64,000 nt of DNA from a gamma proteobacterium L18. Its GTDB lineage: Bacteria > Pseudomonadota > Gammaproteobacteria > Pseudomonadales > Pseudomonadaceae. A program made the translations under genes and the position numbers. Under the pieces are notes generated by a model. That model did not search any database, was not told the origin of the DNA, and worked only from the letters and a program-made list of their open reading frames with translations. Positions 46,210 through 55,673 of this stretch are shown one piece after another; position 1 is the first letter of the stretch; every line of letters begins with the position of its first letter. The stretch lies in NCBI GenBank assembly GCA_000497835.1, contig KI547170.1, positions 1 through 64,000 on the forward strand, read 5' to 3'.

Positions 46210-47202
46210 TCAGCCTAGAACAATCTGATTCTTGCCCTGCCGCTTGGCCTGGTACATCGCCGCATCTGCCCGCGCAAACAGGGTATCGAGCAACTCATCC
46301 CCCTCGGTCAGCCCCGTCAACCCCTGGCTGACCGTCACCCCGTACACTTCGCCTTCATGGTTGAAGCTCAACCGCTGAATCTCACGCTGCAACCGCTCGG
46401 CAATCTGCCGCGCCACTTCCGGCGTGCAACCGGGGAACACCGCCGCAAACTCTTCACCACCAATGCGCCCGAACAGATCGCCCCGGCGCAACACCGAACG
46501 GCCCGTTTCGGCAATGCGTTGCAGCACCACGTCACCTTCCTGGTGCCCGTAGGTGTCGTTGATCACCTTGAAGTCATCGATATCAAGCAACAAGAACGAG
46601 AAGTTCGAGCTTTGCAGGCGCGCCTGTTCGAATTCACGGTGGGCGCACTCGAAGAAGTGCCGACGGTTGCTGCTCTGGGTCAGCACGTCGATGGTCGCCA
46701 ACCGTTGCAGCTCACTTTCCAGGTGTTTCTTCTCGGTGATGTCTTCGGCAATGCCGACCACGATCACGCGCTGGTCTGGGCTGGTCTGCTGGTTGATAAA
46801 GCACTTGTCGCTGAGCCAGCGCACCTGGCCATCGGCGCTGATGATGCGGTACTCGCGGTCTTCCACGGCGCCTTTTTCCAGCACTTCGGCCAGGCTGCGC
46901 TCGGCATAGTCCAGGTCGTCGGGGTAGATGCTGTCGCGCCATTCGTTGTAGTCGGCCAGCAACAGGCCGGCGGAGCGTCCGAAGATGCGCTCGTAGGCGG
47001 GGCTGACGTAGATCATGCGCTGGGCTTCCCAGTCGAAGGCCCACAACACCGCATTGACGCTGACCAGCAGCGAGCTGAACAGCTGTTCACGTTCACTCAG
47101 CCGTGCCACTTCGCCCTGGGCGTGCATCAGCGCCAGCAGCGTCTCGGCGGCAGCCGGCATGGGGGCAAAGGCAGGTGACTGCGGTAGTTTGTTGACCATC
47201 AT
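46210..47202 (-). CDS. PAS-GGDEF diguanylate cyclase
   Basis: 330-residue soluble protein. A PAS domain (about residues 38-160) includes YVSPAYERIFGRS and IIVVGIAEDIT-like residues before a coiled linker. The GGDEF domain has LLDIDDFKVINDTYGH and an intact active site RIGGEEF. An RxxD inhibitory site (RRGD) lies five residues before it. It is predicted to make cyclic-di-GMP with product inhibition. The ATG at 47202 (or the next at 47199) was chosen; in-frame residues further upstream have no family match. Confidence 0.9.
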   Translation of the reverse strand: MMVNKLPQSPAFAPMPAAAETLLALMHAQGEVARLSEREQLFSSLLVSVNAVLWAFDWEAQRMIYVSPAYERIFGRSAGLLLADYNEWRDSIYPDDLDYAERSLAEVLEKGAVEDREYRIISADGQVRWLSDKCFINQQTSPDQRVIVVGIAEDITEKKHLESELQRLATIDVLTQSSNRRHFFECAHREFEQARLQSSNFSFLLLDIDDFKVINDTYGHQEGDVVLQRIAETGRSVLRRGDLFGRIGGEEFAAVFPGCTPEVARQIAERLQREIQRLSFNHEGEVYGVTVSQGLTGLTEGDELLDTLFARADAAMYQAKRQGKNQIVLG

Positions 47203-47347
47203 CACGAAATCTCGAATGTCACGGGGGCCGGGCCCTGGCGTGCGCACGCGCAAAGTCCCGCCGCGTAGGCGATCACTCGTAGGATTAATAATTTGTAATG
47301 AAGTTCCAAACGGCACGCCCCTTGCGAAAGCGTGCCGATGGACGGCG

Positions 47348-48532
47348 TCAGGCGGTGGCGGGGCGCAGCGAGTAGGTTTTGAGCTGGGCGGCGAAATCGC
47401 GCAGCGACTGGATACCACTGGCTTCGGCTTCGTGAATCCAGTCTTTCATGGCGGCCAGCATATCGTGGCCGTTGGAACTGGTGCGCGCCCAGATCTGTTG
47501 CAGCGCCAGGCGTTTCTCGTAGATCACCTTCAGCGCCTGGCTGTGCTCCAGCATGGTCTGGATGCGCACATGGTGGCGGTCATCCAGCAGGCTGGTTTCC
47601 CGCGACAGCAGGCGCTTGGCCCGGCGGAACTGGTAGCGCACCGAGGCATCGACGCGGGCCAGTTCCTGGGTGACCAGGGGCGCGATCACCAGCTTGCGGT
47701 ACTGAGCCATGATCTGGAAACGGTTGTTGAGGATGGCCATGGCCGTGTCCATGTCCAGATGGCCCTTGCCTTCCACGCGGTGGGCGATGGGCGCGATGCG
47801 CTGCACCTTGGCCAGGCGCAGGAACGACAGGATGCGAATCCACATCCAGCCCATGTCGAACTCCCACTTGCGCACTGACAGCTTGGCCGAGTTGGGGTAA
47901 GTGTGGTGATTGTTGTGCAGCTCTTCGCCGCCAATGATGATGCCCCAGGGCACCAGGTTGGTGGCCGCGTCACGGCACTCGAAGTTACGGTAGCCCACGG
48001 CATGGCCCAGGCCGTTGACCACGCCGGCGGCCCAGAACGGAATCCACATCATCTGGATGGCCCACACGGTCAGGCCGATGGCGCCGAAGCAGGCCAGGTC
48101 GATGCCCAGCATCAGGAACACGCCCAGCAGGCGATAGCGCGAGTACAGGTTGCGCTCGATCCAATCCTCGGGGCAGTTCTTGCCGTAGATGCGCAGGGTC
48201 TCGGCGTTCTGCGCCTCGGCGCGGTACAGCTCGGCGCCACGGCCCAGCACGGTGCCCAGGCCCTTGATCACCGGGCTGTGGGGGTCGTCCACGGTTTCGC
48301 ATTTGGCGTGGTGCTTGCGGTGGATGGCCGTCCACTCGCGGGTGTTCTGCGCCGTGGTCAGCCACAGCCAGAAGCGGAAGAAGTGTTTGAGGCCGCCGTT
48401 GAGTTCCAGCGAACGGTGGGAGGAATAGCGGTGAAGGTAGATGGTGACACTGACAATCGTCACATGGGTCATCAACAGGGTGACCGCCACCAGTTGCCAG
48501 GCTGACAGGTCGAGAAAACCGTTGTACCACAT
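47348..48532 (-). CDS. desA: Delta-9 fatty acid desaturase DesA
   Basis: 394-residue membrane desaturase that introduces double bonds into phospholipid acyl chains in an oxygen-dependent way. The three histidine boxes are present: HRYSSHR, HRKHH and HNNHH. The membrane segments lie between boxes in the standard order. The start MWYNGFLDLSAWQ and the length match DesA of pseudomonads as I remember them. An ATG 13 codons upstream would add an unlikely prefix. The gene diverges from the GGDEF-EAL gene, in the same order as around PA0286. Confidence 0.92.
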   Translation of the reverse strand: MWYNGFLDLSAWQLVAVTLLMTHVTIVSVTIYLHRYSSHRSLELNGGLKHFFRFWLWLTTAQNTREWTAIHRKHHAKCETVDDPHSPVIKGLGTVLGRGAELYRAEAQNAETLRIYGKNCPEDWIERNLYSRYRLLGVFLMLGIDLACFGAIGLTVWAIQMMWIPFWAAGVVNGLGHAVGYRNFECRDAATNLVPWGIIIGGEELHNNHHTYPNSAKLSVRKWEFDMGWMWIRILSFLRLAKVQRIAPIAHRVEGKGHLDMDTAMAILNNRFQIMAQYRKLVIAPLVTQELARVDASVRYQFRRAKRLLSRETSLLDDRHHVRIQTMLEHSQALKVIYEKRLALQQIWARTSSNGHDMLAAMKDWIHEAEASGIQSLRDFAAQLKTYSLRPATA

Positions 48533-48680
48533 AGGCTGCAGGGCCCTCGTCAAAGAAAGAAGTAACAGCATGCCGCATTATCGGCATGCTGGCAGATAAA
48601 ACCAGTCCGGCTTTTAGATAAGAGTGGCTGAATGTTTCTGCTCTATAATCCCGACTTTTCGCGTGGGCTTCGCCAATTTT

Positions 48681-50573
48681 ATGCCTGGATCTTCTCGCGG
48701 CGCCTTGCGCGCGGCCTTGCTCTACTTGCTGGCCTCGGTCGTCTGGCTGGTGCTGGCTGATCAAATATTGAGCAGCCTTTTCGATGATTCGACGCAGGTG
48801 CTGCGTTGGCAGCTGATCAACGGTTATGTCTGGGTTGCCGCCACCGCGCTGCTGATTTTCCTGGCCCGGGCCCGTCTGCTGCGCTGCTTTGGCCTGGGTG
48901 ACCAGGGCCGTATCGAGCGCGAGCGCCTGCGCATGGCGGCGGCGGTGTTCGACAGCACCCTGGAAGGCGTGCTGGTGACCAACCGGCTGGGCAGCATCGT
49001 GCACGTCAACCGCGCGTTCATGGACATCACCGGCTACCGTGAGGACGAAGTGCTGGGCCACAACCCCAGCAAATTCAAATCCGGGCGTCACGATGCCGAT
49101 TTCTACCGGCAGATGTTCCACAGCCTTGACCACCAAGGGCGCTGGAGCGGCGAGATCTGGAACCGGCGCAAAAGCGGTGAGATCTACCCGCAATGGCAGA
49201 CCATCCGCGCCATCGCCAACGACGCCGGCCACACCAGCCATTACGTGGCGGTGTTCTCCGACATCAGCGCCAGCAAGCACTCGGAGCGCGAGCGCGCCCA
49301 CCTGGTTCAGCATGACCCGCTGACCGAACTGCCCAACCGCCTGCTGTTCCACGACCGTGCCGAACAGGCCCTGGCCGCCGCCCAGGCCAACAAGCGTGGC
49401 TGCGCGTTGCTGCTGCTGGACCTTGACCACTTCCAAAGCATCAACGACAGCCTGGGCCACAGCATCGGCGACCAGTTGATCAAGGCCGTGGTGCAACGCT
49501 TGCAAGGCCTGCTGGAGCCCGGCGTGACCTTGGCGCGCATGGGCGGCGACGAGTTTGCGGTGTTGCTGGAAGACTCGCCCCAGGCCGCGCACGCGGCGAC
49601 CGTGGCGCAGGCCATCATTGATGGTCTCAAGGACCCGTTTGTGCTTGAAGGCCACACCTTGTTCATCAGCGCCAGCGTCGGCATCAGCCTGTTCCCCGGC
49701 GATGCGCCGGGCGCCGAACAACTGCTGCGCAATGCCGACTCGGCCCTGTTCAAGGCCAAGGGCAACGGCCGCGGCGGTTATGCGCTGTACACCGAAGAGC
49801 TGACCGCCCACGCCCAGCAGCGCGTGGAGATGACCGCCGAACTGCAGCGCGCCCTGGCCCAGGACGAATTGCGCGTCTACTACCAGCCGGTGCACGACCT
49901 GGCCAGCGGCCAGCTGGTGGGCGTCGAGGCGCTGGTGCGCTGGCTGCATCCCGAGCGCGGCTTGATCCCGCCGGGCGAATTCATCCCGATTGCCGAGCGC
50001 ACCGGCCTGATCGCCGACATCGACGCCTGGGTGATGACCCAATCCTGTCGGCAGATGTGCCAATGGCAGGCGCAGGGCCACGAGCTGGATTTCATTGCGG
50101 TCAACGTGTCCAGCCGCCTGTTCGGCCACCGCGAGCTGTACCAGCAGGTGGCGCGCATCCTCGCCGACACTGGCCTGAACCCGGCGCGGCTGGAGCTGGA
50201 AGTCACCGAAAGCGCCGTGATGGAAGACCCCGAGTCGGCGTTGGAACAGATGCACCGCTTGCGTGAGCTGGGCCTGCGCTTGTCCATCGATGACTTCGGC
50301 ACCGGCTATTCCTCGCTGCTGCGCCTCAAGCGCCTGCCCGTGCAGAAGCTCAAGATCGACCAGGGCTTTGTGGCGGGCTTGCCTCAGGATGAAGACGATG
50401 CGGCAATCGTGCGGGTGATCATTGCCTTGGGGCGCAGCATGGGCATGCAGATCCATGCCGAGGGCATCGAGCAGCCGGAGCAGGCGCAGTTCCTGCGCGA
50501 ACAGGGCTGCGAGCTGGGGCAGGGTTACTGGTATGGGCGCCCCATGCCTGCTGGCGATCTGTCTTTCGGCTGA
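48681..50573 (+). CDS. pipA: PAS-GGDEF-EAL cyclic-di-GMP phosphodiesterase, PipA-like
   Basis: 630-residue inner-membrane protein. Two N-terminal membrane segments (about 10-32 and 44-65) come first, then a PAS domain (about 85-200) with ITGYREDEVLGHNP. A GGDEF domain with intact MGGDEF follows, then an EAL domain with EALVRW, TESAVMEDPE, loop-6 DDFGTGYSSL and HAEGIEQPEQ. All phosphodiesterase residues appear intact. The neighbourhood (desA on one side, oscA-sbp on the other) matches PA0285/PipA of P. aeruginosa. The ATG at 48681 begins just before the first membrane helix. A GTG at 48624 is an alternative. Confidence 0.88.
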   Translation: MPGSSRGALRAALLYLLASVVWLVLADQILSSLFDDSTQVLRWQLINGYVWVAATALLIFLARARLLRCFGLGDQGRIERERLRMAAAVFDSTLEGVLVTNRLGSIVHVNRAFMDITGYREDEVLGHNPSKFKSGRHDADFYRQMFHSLDHQGRWSGEIWNRRKSGEIYPQWQTIRAIANDAGHTSHYVAVFSDISASKHSERERAHLVQHDPLTELPNRLLFHDRAEQALAAAQANKRGCALLLLDLDHFQSINDSLGHSIGDQLIKAVVQRLQGLLEPGVTLARMGGDEFAVLLEDSPQAAHAATVAQAIIDGLKDPFVLEGHTLFISASVGISLFPGDAPGAEQLLRNADSALFKAKGNGRGGYALYTEELTAHAQQRVEMTAELQRALAQDELRVYYQPVHDLASGQLVGVEALVRWLHPERGLIPPGEFIPIAERTGLIADIDAWVMTQSCRQMCQWQAQGHELDFIAVNVSSRLFGHRELYQQVARILADTGLNPARLELEVTESAVMEDPESALEQMHRLRELGLRLSIDDFGTGYSSLLRLKRLPVQKLKIDQGFVAGLPQDEDDAAIVRVIIALGRSMGMQIHAEGIEQPEQAQFLREQGCELGQGYWYGRPMPAGDLSFG

Positions 50574-50710
50574 CGCCGCCTCTGTATCGACCGCGTCGTG
50601 TGCATCCGCCGTCCGTGGTAGGAGCCGGCCTTGGCCGCGATGCGGGCGCCGCGTTGGATCAGGTACACCCCGTGCCGCCAGACGCCGCCTTCGGCAGCTG
50701 CTACACGCCC

Positions 50711-50799
50711 TGTGGGAGCGGGTTCTACCCGCGAAGAAGGTAACGCGGACATCCTGGCATACCGCGGTGGGCTTTTCGCGGGTAGAACCCGCTCCCACA
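50711..50799. repeat. REP pair (GTGGGAGCGGGTTCTACCCGCG family)
   Basis: Arms TGTGGGAGCGGGTTCTACCC and GGGTAGAACCCGCTCCCACA are inverted around 39 bases. A solitary arm of another family lies at 50613-50642. Together they occupy most of the 361-base spacer between pipA and oscA. This is the typical P. putida REP type. Confidence 0.9.
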
Positions 50800-50855
50800 T
50801 AGACAGTTGCTGCTACGGGTGATGTGGTGGTTTGATTTTTGGTTATATGGGCATT

Positions 50856-50880
50856 CTTAAATAGTATTTTTAAGTATAAC
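50856..50880 (+). promoter_or_regulatory. Candidate oscA-sbp promoter with inverted repeat
   Basis: Perfect repeat CTTAAA-7 bases-TTTAAG (50856-50874), directly followed by TATAAC (50875-50880), which can serve as a -10. No good -35 is present, which fits activator-dependent control. CysB is the expected activator of sulfate-starvation genes in this family. The site assignment is inference. Confidence 0.45.
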
Positions 50881-50934
50881 CCCGCCTATCTACTATGGCG
50901 CTCAAGGCAACTCTCACTTCCAAGGAGCATGATC

Positions 50935-51117
50935 ATGAGCGCATCTCTGCGTAGCGTCGACGGTCAGGACGAAGCAACCATTCTGCGCGAAATCCAGAGC
51001 GCGCTGCGTGACCTGCGCTTCGGCGCGGTGGAAATCACTGTCCACAATGCCCAAGTGGTGCAAATCGAGCGGAAGGAAAAATTCCGCCTGCAGAATCCGG
51101 GCAACAAGCCCAGCTAA
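50935..51117 (+). CDS. oscA: OscA-like small sulfur-starvation protein (DUF2292)
   Basis: 60-residue protein (EIQSALRDLRFGAVEITVHN, then VVQIERKEKFRL) of the YezD/DUF2292 family. OscA in Pseudomonas is co-transcribed with sbp and is needed for growth under combined sulfur limitation and chromate or oxidative stress. The ATG at 50935 has AAGGAG 7 bases upstream. It is followed by sbp after 57 bases, consistent with one sulfate-regulated transcript. Confidence 0.88.
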   Translation: MSASLRSVDGQDEATILREIQSALRDLRFGAVEITVHNAQVVQIERKEKFRLQNPGNKPS

Positions 51118-51174
51118 ATGATTCTGCTGTAAGAACGCCAACATAATAATCAAGAGTCATCCAGGAGCTTCACC

Positions 51175-52188
51175 ATGTCTATCCGTCATTACGCGCTGGC
51201 GGCGCTCGCCAGTGCGCTGTTCGCAGGCTCTGCGGTCGCCAAGGACTATGAGCTGCTTAACGTTTCCTACGACCCGACGCGCGAGCTGTACCAGGATTAC
51301 AACGCCGAGTTCGTGAACTTCTGGAAAAAAGCCCACCCCGACGACAAGGTCGACATCAAGCAGTCCCACGGTGGTTCGGGCAAGCAAGGCCGCGCCGTGA
51401 TCGACGGCCTGCGTGCCGACGTGGTGACCCTGGCCCTGGCCGGCGACATCGACGAAATCGCCAAGCTGGGCAAGACCCTGCCGGACAACTGGCAAACCAA
51501 GCTGCCGGACGCCAGCACCCCCTACACCTCGACCATCGTGTTCCTGGTGCGCAAGGGCAACCCCAAGGGCATCCATGACTGGAACGACCTGATCAAGGAC
51601 GGCGTTTCGGTGATCACCCCCAACCCGAAAACCTCGGGCGGCGCGCGCTGGAACTTCCTGGCGGCCTGGGCCTACGGCCTGAAAGCCAACGGCGGTGATG
51701 AAGGCAAGGCCAAAGCCTACGTGCAGACCCTGTTCAAGCATGTGCCCGTGCTGGACACCGGTGCCCGCGGTTCGACCATCACCTTCGTCAACAACGGCCA
51801 GGGCGACGTGTTGCTGGCCTGGGAAAACGAAGCCTATCTGGCGCTGAAGGAAGACGGTGGCAAGGACAAGTTCGACATCGTCGTGCCGTCCGTGTCGATC
51901 CTCGCCGAGCCGCCGGTGGCCGTGGTCGAGAAGAACGCCGAGAAGAAAGGCAACGAAGCCATCGCCAAGGCGTACCTGGAGCACCTGTACAGCAAGGAAG
52001 GCCAGGAAATCGCCGCCAAGAACTTCTACCGTCCGCGTGACAAGGAAGTGGCGGCCCAGTATTCCAAGCAGTTCCAGGAAGTGAAGAGCCTGGCCACCAT
52101 CGACAAGGACTTCGGCGGCTGGAAAACCGCGCAGCCCAAGTTCTTCAACGACGGCGGCGTGTTTGACCAGATCTACCAGGCGCAGTAA
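51175..52188 (+). CDS. sbp: Periplasmic sulfate-binding protein
   Basis: 337-residue binding protein with a signal peptide (cleavage after GSAVA). Family motifs are [22 protein letters not shown] (anion-binding backbone loop) and [16 protein letters not shown]. It delivers sulfate or thiosulfate to the CysTWA importer encoded downstream. Length and start are normal for Sbp, with AGGAGC before the ATG. Confidence 0.96.
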   Translation: MSIRHYALAALASALFAGSAVAKDYELLNVSYDPTRELYQDYNAEFVNFWKKAHPDDKVDIKQSHGGSGKQGRAVIDGLRADVVTLALAGDIDEIAKLGKTLPDNWQTKLPDASTPYTSTIVFLVRKGNPKGIHDWNDLIKDGVSVITPNPKTSGGARWNFLAAWAYGLKANGGDEGKAKAYVQTLFKHVPVLDTGARGSTITFVNNGQGDVLLAWENEAYLALKEDGGKDKFDIVVPSVSILAEPPVAVVEKNAEKKGNEAIAKAYLEHLYSKEGQEIAAKNFYRPRDKEVAAQYSKQFQEVKSLATIDKDFGGWKTAQPKFFNDGGVFDQIYQAQ

Positions 52189-52193
52189 TTCAC

Positions 52194-52265
52194 TGGCCCC
52201 ATCGCGACCAAGGTCGGCTCCTACACAAATCGGCGTAGGAGCCGACCTTGGTCGCGATGGGGCCA
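52194..52265. repeat. REP pair between sbp and cysT
   Basis: Nearly perfect inverted arms of 31 bases (TGGCCCCATCGCGACCAAGG... and its complement) flank about 10 bases. Inside an operon between a binding-protein gene and its permease, such a hairpin typically protects the upstream message from 3' decay, giving more Sbp than CysTWA. Confidence 0.88.
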
Positions 52266-52299
52266 AACTGCATTACCAGCATTCTGACCAAGGACACTT

Positions 52300-53118
52300 A
52301 TGTCGCGTCGTATCTCCCCCGTCATACCCGGCTTCGGGCTGACGCTGGGCTACACCTTGGTGTACCTCAGCCTGATTGTGCTGATCCCGCTGGCGGTGAT
52401 GTTCGTCCACGCCGCCCAGCTCACCTTCGACCAGTTCTGGGCCATCGCCAGCTCGCCGCGCACCTTGGCGGCCCTCAAGCTGAGTTTCGGCACCGCCCTG
52501 TGCGCGGCCATCATCAACGGCATCATCGGCACGCTGCTGGCCTGGGTACTGGTGCGCTACACCTTCCCCGGCCGCAAGATCATCGATGCCATGATCGACC
52601 TGCCGTTCGCACTGCCCACCGCCGTGGCCGGCATCGCCCTGACGGCGCTGTATACCCCCAACGGCCTGGTCGGCCAGTTCGCCGAAAGCCTGGGCTTCAA
52701 GATCGCCTACACCCCCTTGGGCATCACCCTGGCGCTGACCTTCGTGACCCTGCCGTTCGTGGTGCGCACGGTGCAGCCGGTACTGGCCGACATCCCCCGT
52801 GAAGTCGAAGAAGCCGCCGCCTGCCTGGGCGCCAGGCCGCTGCAGGTGTTCCGCTACATCCTGGCACCGGCGCTGCTGCCCGCCTGGCTCACCGGTTTCG
52901 CCCTGGCATTCGCCCGTGGCGTGGGCGAGTACGGCTCGGTGATCTTCATCGCCGGCAACATGCCGATGAAGACCGAGATCCTGCCGCTGCTGATCATGGT
53001 CAAGCTGGACCAGTACGACTACACCGGCGCCACCGCCATCGGCGTGATGATGCTGGTGGTTTCCTTCATCCTGTTGCTGCTGATCAACTTGCTGCAGCGG
53101 CGCATCGAAACCCCTTGA
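52300..53118 (+). CDS. cysT: Sulfate ABC transporter permease CysT (CysU)
   Basis: 272-residue inner-membrane permease with six membrane segments. It has the ABC-permease loop [18 protein letters not shown] and the family motif [17 protein letters not shown] near the end. It pairs with CysW to import sulfate. It is followed by cysW after 14 bases containing AAGGAGG. Confidence 0.96.
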   Translation: MSRRISPVIPGFGLTLGYTLVYLSLIVLIPLAVMFVHAAQLTFDQFWAIASSPRTLAALKLSFGTALCAAIINGIIGTLLAWVLVRYTFPGRKIIDAMIDLPFALPTAVAGIALTALYTPNGLVGQFAESLGFKIAYTPLGITLALTFVTLPFVVRTVQPVLADIPREVEEAAACLGARPLQVFRYILAPALLPAWLTGFALAFARGVGEYGSVIFIAGNMPMKTEILPLLIMVKLDQYDYTGATAIGVMMLVVSFILLLLINLLQRRIETP

Positions 53119-53132
53119 AGGAGGCGCTGAAT

Positions 53133-54002
53133 ATGTCTGCATCTTCAATTGCTGCTACCAGCGCCAATGCCGCCCGCCGTGGCAGCGCCTGGTCGCGCAC
53201 GGTGCTGATCGGCCTGGGCTGGCTGGTGTTTGCCGTGTTTCTGCTGTTGCCGCTGTTCATCGTGGTGTCCCAGGGCCTGAGCAAGGGTGTGGGCGAGTTC
53301 TTCACCGCGATCCTGGAGCCTGATGCGCTGTCGGCGCTGAAACTCACGGTGATCGCCGTGGTGATCTCGGTGCCGCTCAACGTGGTGTTCGGCGTCAGCG
53401 CGGCCTGGTGCGTGAGCAAATACTCGTTCCGTGGCAAGGCCATCCTGGTGACCCTGATCGACCTGCCGTTCTCGGTGTCGCCGGTTATCGCCGGCCTGGT
53501 CTACGTGCTGATGTTCGGCGCCCAGGGCCTGTTCGGCCCGTGGCTGGCCGACCACGACATCCAGATCGTCTTCGCCCTGCCGGGAATCGTGCTGGCCACC
53601 ATCTTCGTCACCGTGCCCTTCGTCGCCCGCGAACTGATCCCGCTGATGCAGGAGCAGGGCACCCAGGAAGAGGAAGCCGCGCGCCTGCTGGGCGCCAACG
53701 GCTGGCAGATGTTCTGGCATGTCACCGTGCCCAACATCAAATGGGGTCTGATCTATGGCGTGGTGCTGTGTACCGCCCGGGCTATGGGTGAGTTCGGCGC
53801 GGTGTCGGTGGTATCGGGGCACATCCGAGGCGTCACCAACACCCTGCCGCTGCACGTCGAGATCCTCTACAACGAATACAACCACGTCGCCGCCTTCGCG
53901 GTCGCGAGCCTTCTGCTGGTCATGGCGCTCTTCATCCTGCTGCTCAAGCAGTGGAGCGAGAACCGTATTAACCGCCTGCGCAACAGCGCTGCGGAGGAAT
54001 AA
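53133..54002 (+). CDS. cysW: Sulfate ABC transporter permease CysW
   Basis: 289-residue inner-membrane permease with six membrane segments. It has the EEA loop [19 protein letters not shown] and [15 protein letters not shown] motif typical of CysW. The ATG at 53133 has AAGGAGG 8 bases upstream. An in-frame start at 53115 would overlap the cysT stop and lacks a ribosome site. Confidence 0.96.
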   Translation: MSASSIAATSANAARRGSAWSRTVLIGLGWLVFAVFLLLPLFIVVSQGLSKGVGEFFTAILEPDALSALKLTVIAVVISVPLNVVFGVSAAWCVSKYSFRGKAILVTLIDLPFSVSPVIAGLVYVLMFGAQGLFGPWLADHDIQIVFALPGIVLATIFVTVPFVARELIPLMQEQGTQEEEAARLLGANGWQMFWHVTVPNIKWGLIYGVVLCTARAMGEFGAVSVVSGHIRGVTNTLPLHVEILYNEYNHVAAFAVASLLLVMALFILLLKQWSENRINRLRNSAAEE

Positions 54003-54005
54003 TTC

Positions 54006-54995
54006 ATGTCGATCGAAGTTCGTAATGTCAGCAAGCGCTTCAACGCCTTCCAGGCCCTGAACTCCATCAATCTGGACATCCAGAGTGGCGAGTTGGTGGC
54101 CTTGCTGGGCCCGTCCGGCTGTGGCAAGACTACCCTGCTGCGCATCATCGCCGGGCTGGAAACCCCGGACGATGGCAGCATCGTGTTCCATGGCGAAGAC
54201 GTGTCGGGCACCGATGTGCGCAACCGCAACGTCGGTTTCGTGTTCCAGCACTACGCCCTGTTCCGGCACATGACGGTATTCGACAACGTCGCCTTCGGCC
54301 TGCGCATGAAACCCAAGGGCGAGCGCCCCAACGAGACGCGCATTGCCGAGAAGGTCCATGAGTTGCTGAACATGGTGCAACTGGACTGGCTGGCCGACCG
54401 CTACCCCGAGCAGCTGTCCGGTGGCCAGCGCCAGCGTATCGCCCTGGCCCGCGCCCTGGCGGTGGAGCCCAAGGTGTTGCTGCTGGATGAGCCGTTCGGC
54501 GCCCTCGATGCCAAGGTACGCAAAGAGCTGCGCCGCTGGCTGGCGCGCCTGCACGAGGACATCAACCTGACCTCGGTATTCGTGACCCACGACCAGGAAG
54601 AAGCCATGGAAGTGGCTGACCGCATCGTGGTGATGAACAAGGGCGTGATCGAGCAGATCGGCTCGCCGGGCCAGGTTTACGAGAACCCGGCCAGCGACTT
54701 TGTCTACCACTTCCTCGGCGACTCCAACCGCCTGCACCTGGGTGAGGACAATCACGTGCTGTTCCGGCCGCACGAGGTGTCGCTGTCACGTTCGGAAGTG
54801 GAAGGTCACCATGCCGCCGAAGTGCGCGACATTCGTCCGCTGGGCGCTACCACCCGGGTCACCCTGAAAGTGGAAGGCCAGCCTGACCTGATCGAGGCCG
54901 AAGTGGTGAAAGACCACGACAGCCTGACCAACCTGGCCAAGGGCGAAACGCTGTTCTTCAAGCCTAAGGTCTGGCAGAAGGTAGCCGCGATCTGA
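54006..54995 (+). CDS. cysA: Sulfate ABC transporter ATPase CysA
   Basis: 329-residue ABC ATPase. It has Walker [14 protein letters not shown]-loop FVFQHYALF, signature [15 protein letters not shown], Walker [13 protein letters not shown] and H-loop [18 protein letters not shown]-like C-terminal domain (about 240-329) includes [10 protein letters not shown]. It energises the CysTW permease. It starts 3 bases after cysW. A REP pair after its stop separates it from a convergent gene. Confidence 0.97.
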   Translation: MSIEVRNVSKRFNAFQALNSINLDIQSGELVALLGPSGCGKTTLLRIIAGLETPDDGSIVFHGEDVSGTDVRNRNVGFVFQHYALFRHMTVFDNVAFGLRMKPKGERPNETRIAEKVHELLNMVQLDWLADRYPEQLSGGQRQRIALARALAVEPKVLLLDEPFGALDAKVRKELRRWLARLHEDINLTSVFVTHDQEEAMEVADRIVVMNKGVIEQIGSPGQVYENPASDFVYHFLGDSNRLHLGEDNHVLFRPHEVSLSRSEVEGHHAAEVRDIRPLGATTRVTLKVEGQPDLIEAEVVKDHDSLTNLAKGETLFFKPKVWQKVAAI

Positions 54996-55011
54996 AAGGA
55001 TTGCATCAGTC

Positions 55012-55100
55012 TGTGGGAGCGGGCTCTGCCCGCGAAAAGAACGCCGCGTAAGGTCTGTTGTTACGCGGTGTGCTTTTCGCGGGCAGAGCCCGCTCCCACA
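55012..55100. repeat. REP pair overlapping the 3' end of the DUF962 gene
   Basis: Arms TGTGGGAGCGGGCTCTGCCC and GGGCAGAGCCCGCTCCCACA are perfectly inverted. The loop holds a second short inverted repeat (CGCGTAA/TTACGCG). The right arm codes for the last dozen residues of the leftward DUF962 protein. Confidence 0.9.
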
Positions 55101-55582
55101 TTGAACTCAATCTGTTGGTTCAGCTCTTTCCGCAACCCCAGCAGAAATCCCATCTCCGCCACCACAAACAACGGCCCCACAATCAACCCCATCACATCAT
55201 CCACAAACGCCGGCTTGCGCCCTTCCCAGTAGTGGCCGACGAACTGAATCGCCCAACCCACCACGAACAGTCCCAGCCCAGCACTCAGCCACAACGCCGT
55301 GGTCTGCACCGCCAACGCCTGCCCAGCCCACAGGCACAGCGCCAACAACACCGTCATCACCGCCCCGAACCGACGGTCCAGGCGCAGGTAAAACCACGCC
55401 GACGCCAATGCCGCGAACAGCGCCGGGCTTATCCACAAGCCGGCTGCCCAACCGCCGGGGCGTGACAACAGCACCGTGACCGCGACCACAATCAGCGGAA
55501 TGCCAATGAAATGGCTGGCGATATTGCGCGGGTCGCGGTGGTAGGCGGCGTACTGGCTCAGGTGCTGCACGAGGTTTTTCAT
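55061..55582 (-). CDS. DUF962 (Mpo1-like) membrane protein
   Basis: 173-residue inner-membrane protein with about four hydrophobic segments. The DUF962 hallmarks are YAAYHRDPRNIASHFIGIPL at residues 12-31 and FVGHYWEGRKPAFVDD in the middle. The family includes yeast Mpo1, an Fe(II)-dependent dioxygenase acting on 2-hydroxy fatty acids, and the His residues (H15, H24, FVGHYWEG) are conserved here. The last residues (after NQQIEF) are read from a REP element and are probably not functional. Confidence 0.82.
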   Translation of the reverse strand: MKNLVQHLSQYAAYHRDPRNIASHFIGIPLIVVAVTVLLSRPGGWAAGLWISPALFAALASAWFYLRLDRRFGAVMTVLLALCLWAGQALAVQTTALWLSAGLGLFVVGWAIQFVGHYWEGRKPAFVDDVMGLIVGPLFVVAEMGFLLGLRKELNQQIEFNVGAGSAREKHTA

Positions 55583-55638
55583 TGTTGTGCCCTCAGGTTG
55601 GGTGATGATTGATCATGCGCTTTCGCTGGCCCATGCTC

Positions 55639-55654
55639 TGTCGGCTAGCCGACA
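55639..55654. promoter_or_regulatory. 16-base perfect palindrome upstream of Crp/Fnr-type gene
   Basis: TGTCGGCTAGCCGACA is perfectly symmetrical. It lies 20 bases before the start of the Crp/Fnr-type gene and 57 bases before the divergent DUF962 gene. Such a site suits a dimeric regulator, possibly autoregulation. It does not match the classical Crp/Anr half-sites (TGTGA or TTGAT). Confidence 0.5.
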
Positions 55655-55673
55655 AACCCGCACGAGAGGCTTC

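Noticed and set aside
55639-55654. Classical Crp or Anr binding site
   Set aside because: The palindrome lacks TGTGA-N6-TCACA and TTGAT-N4-ATCAA patterns, so only a generic operator is proposed.
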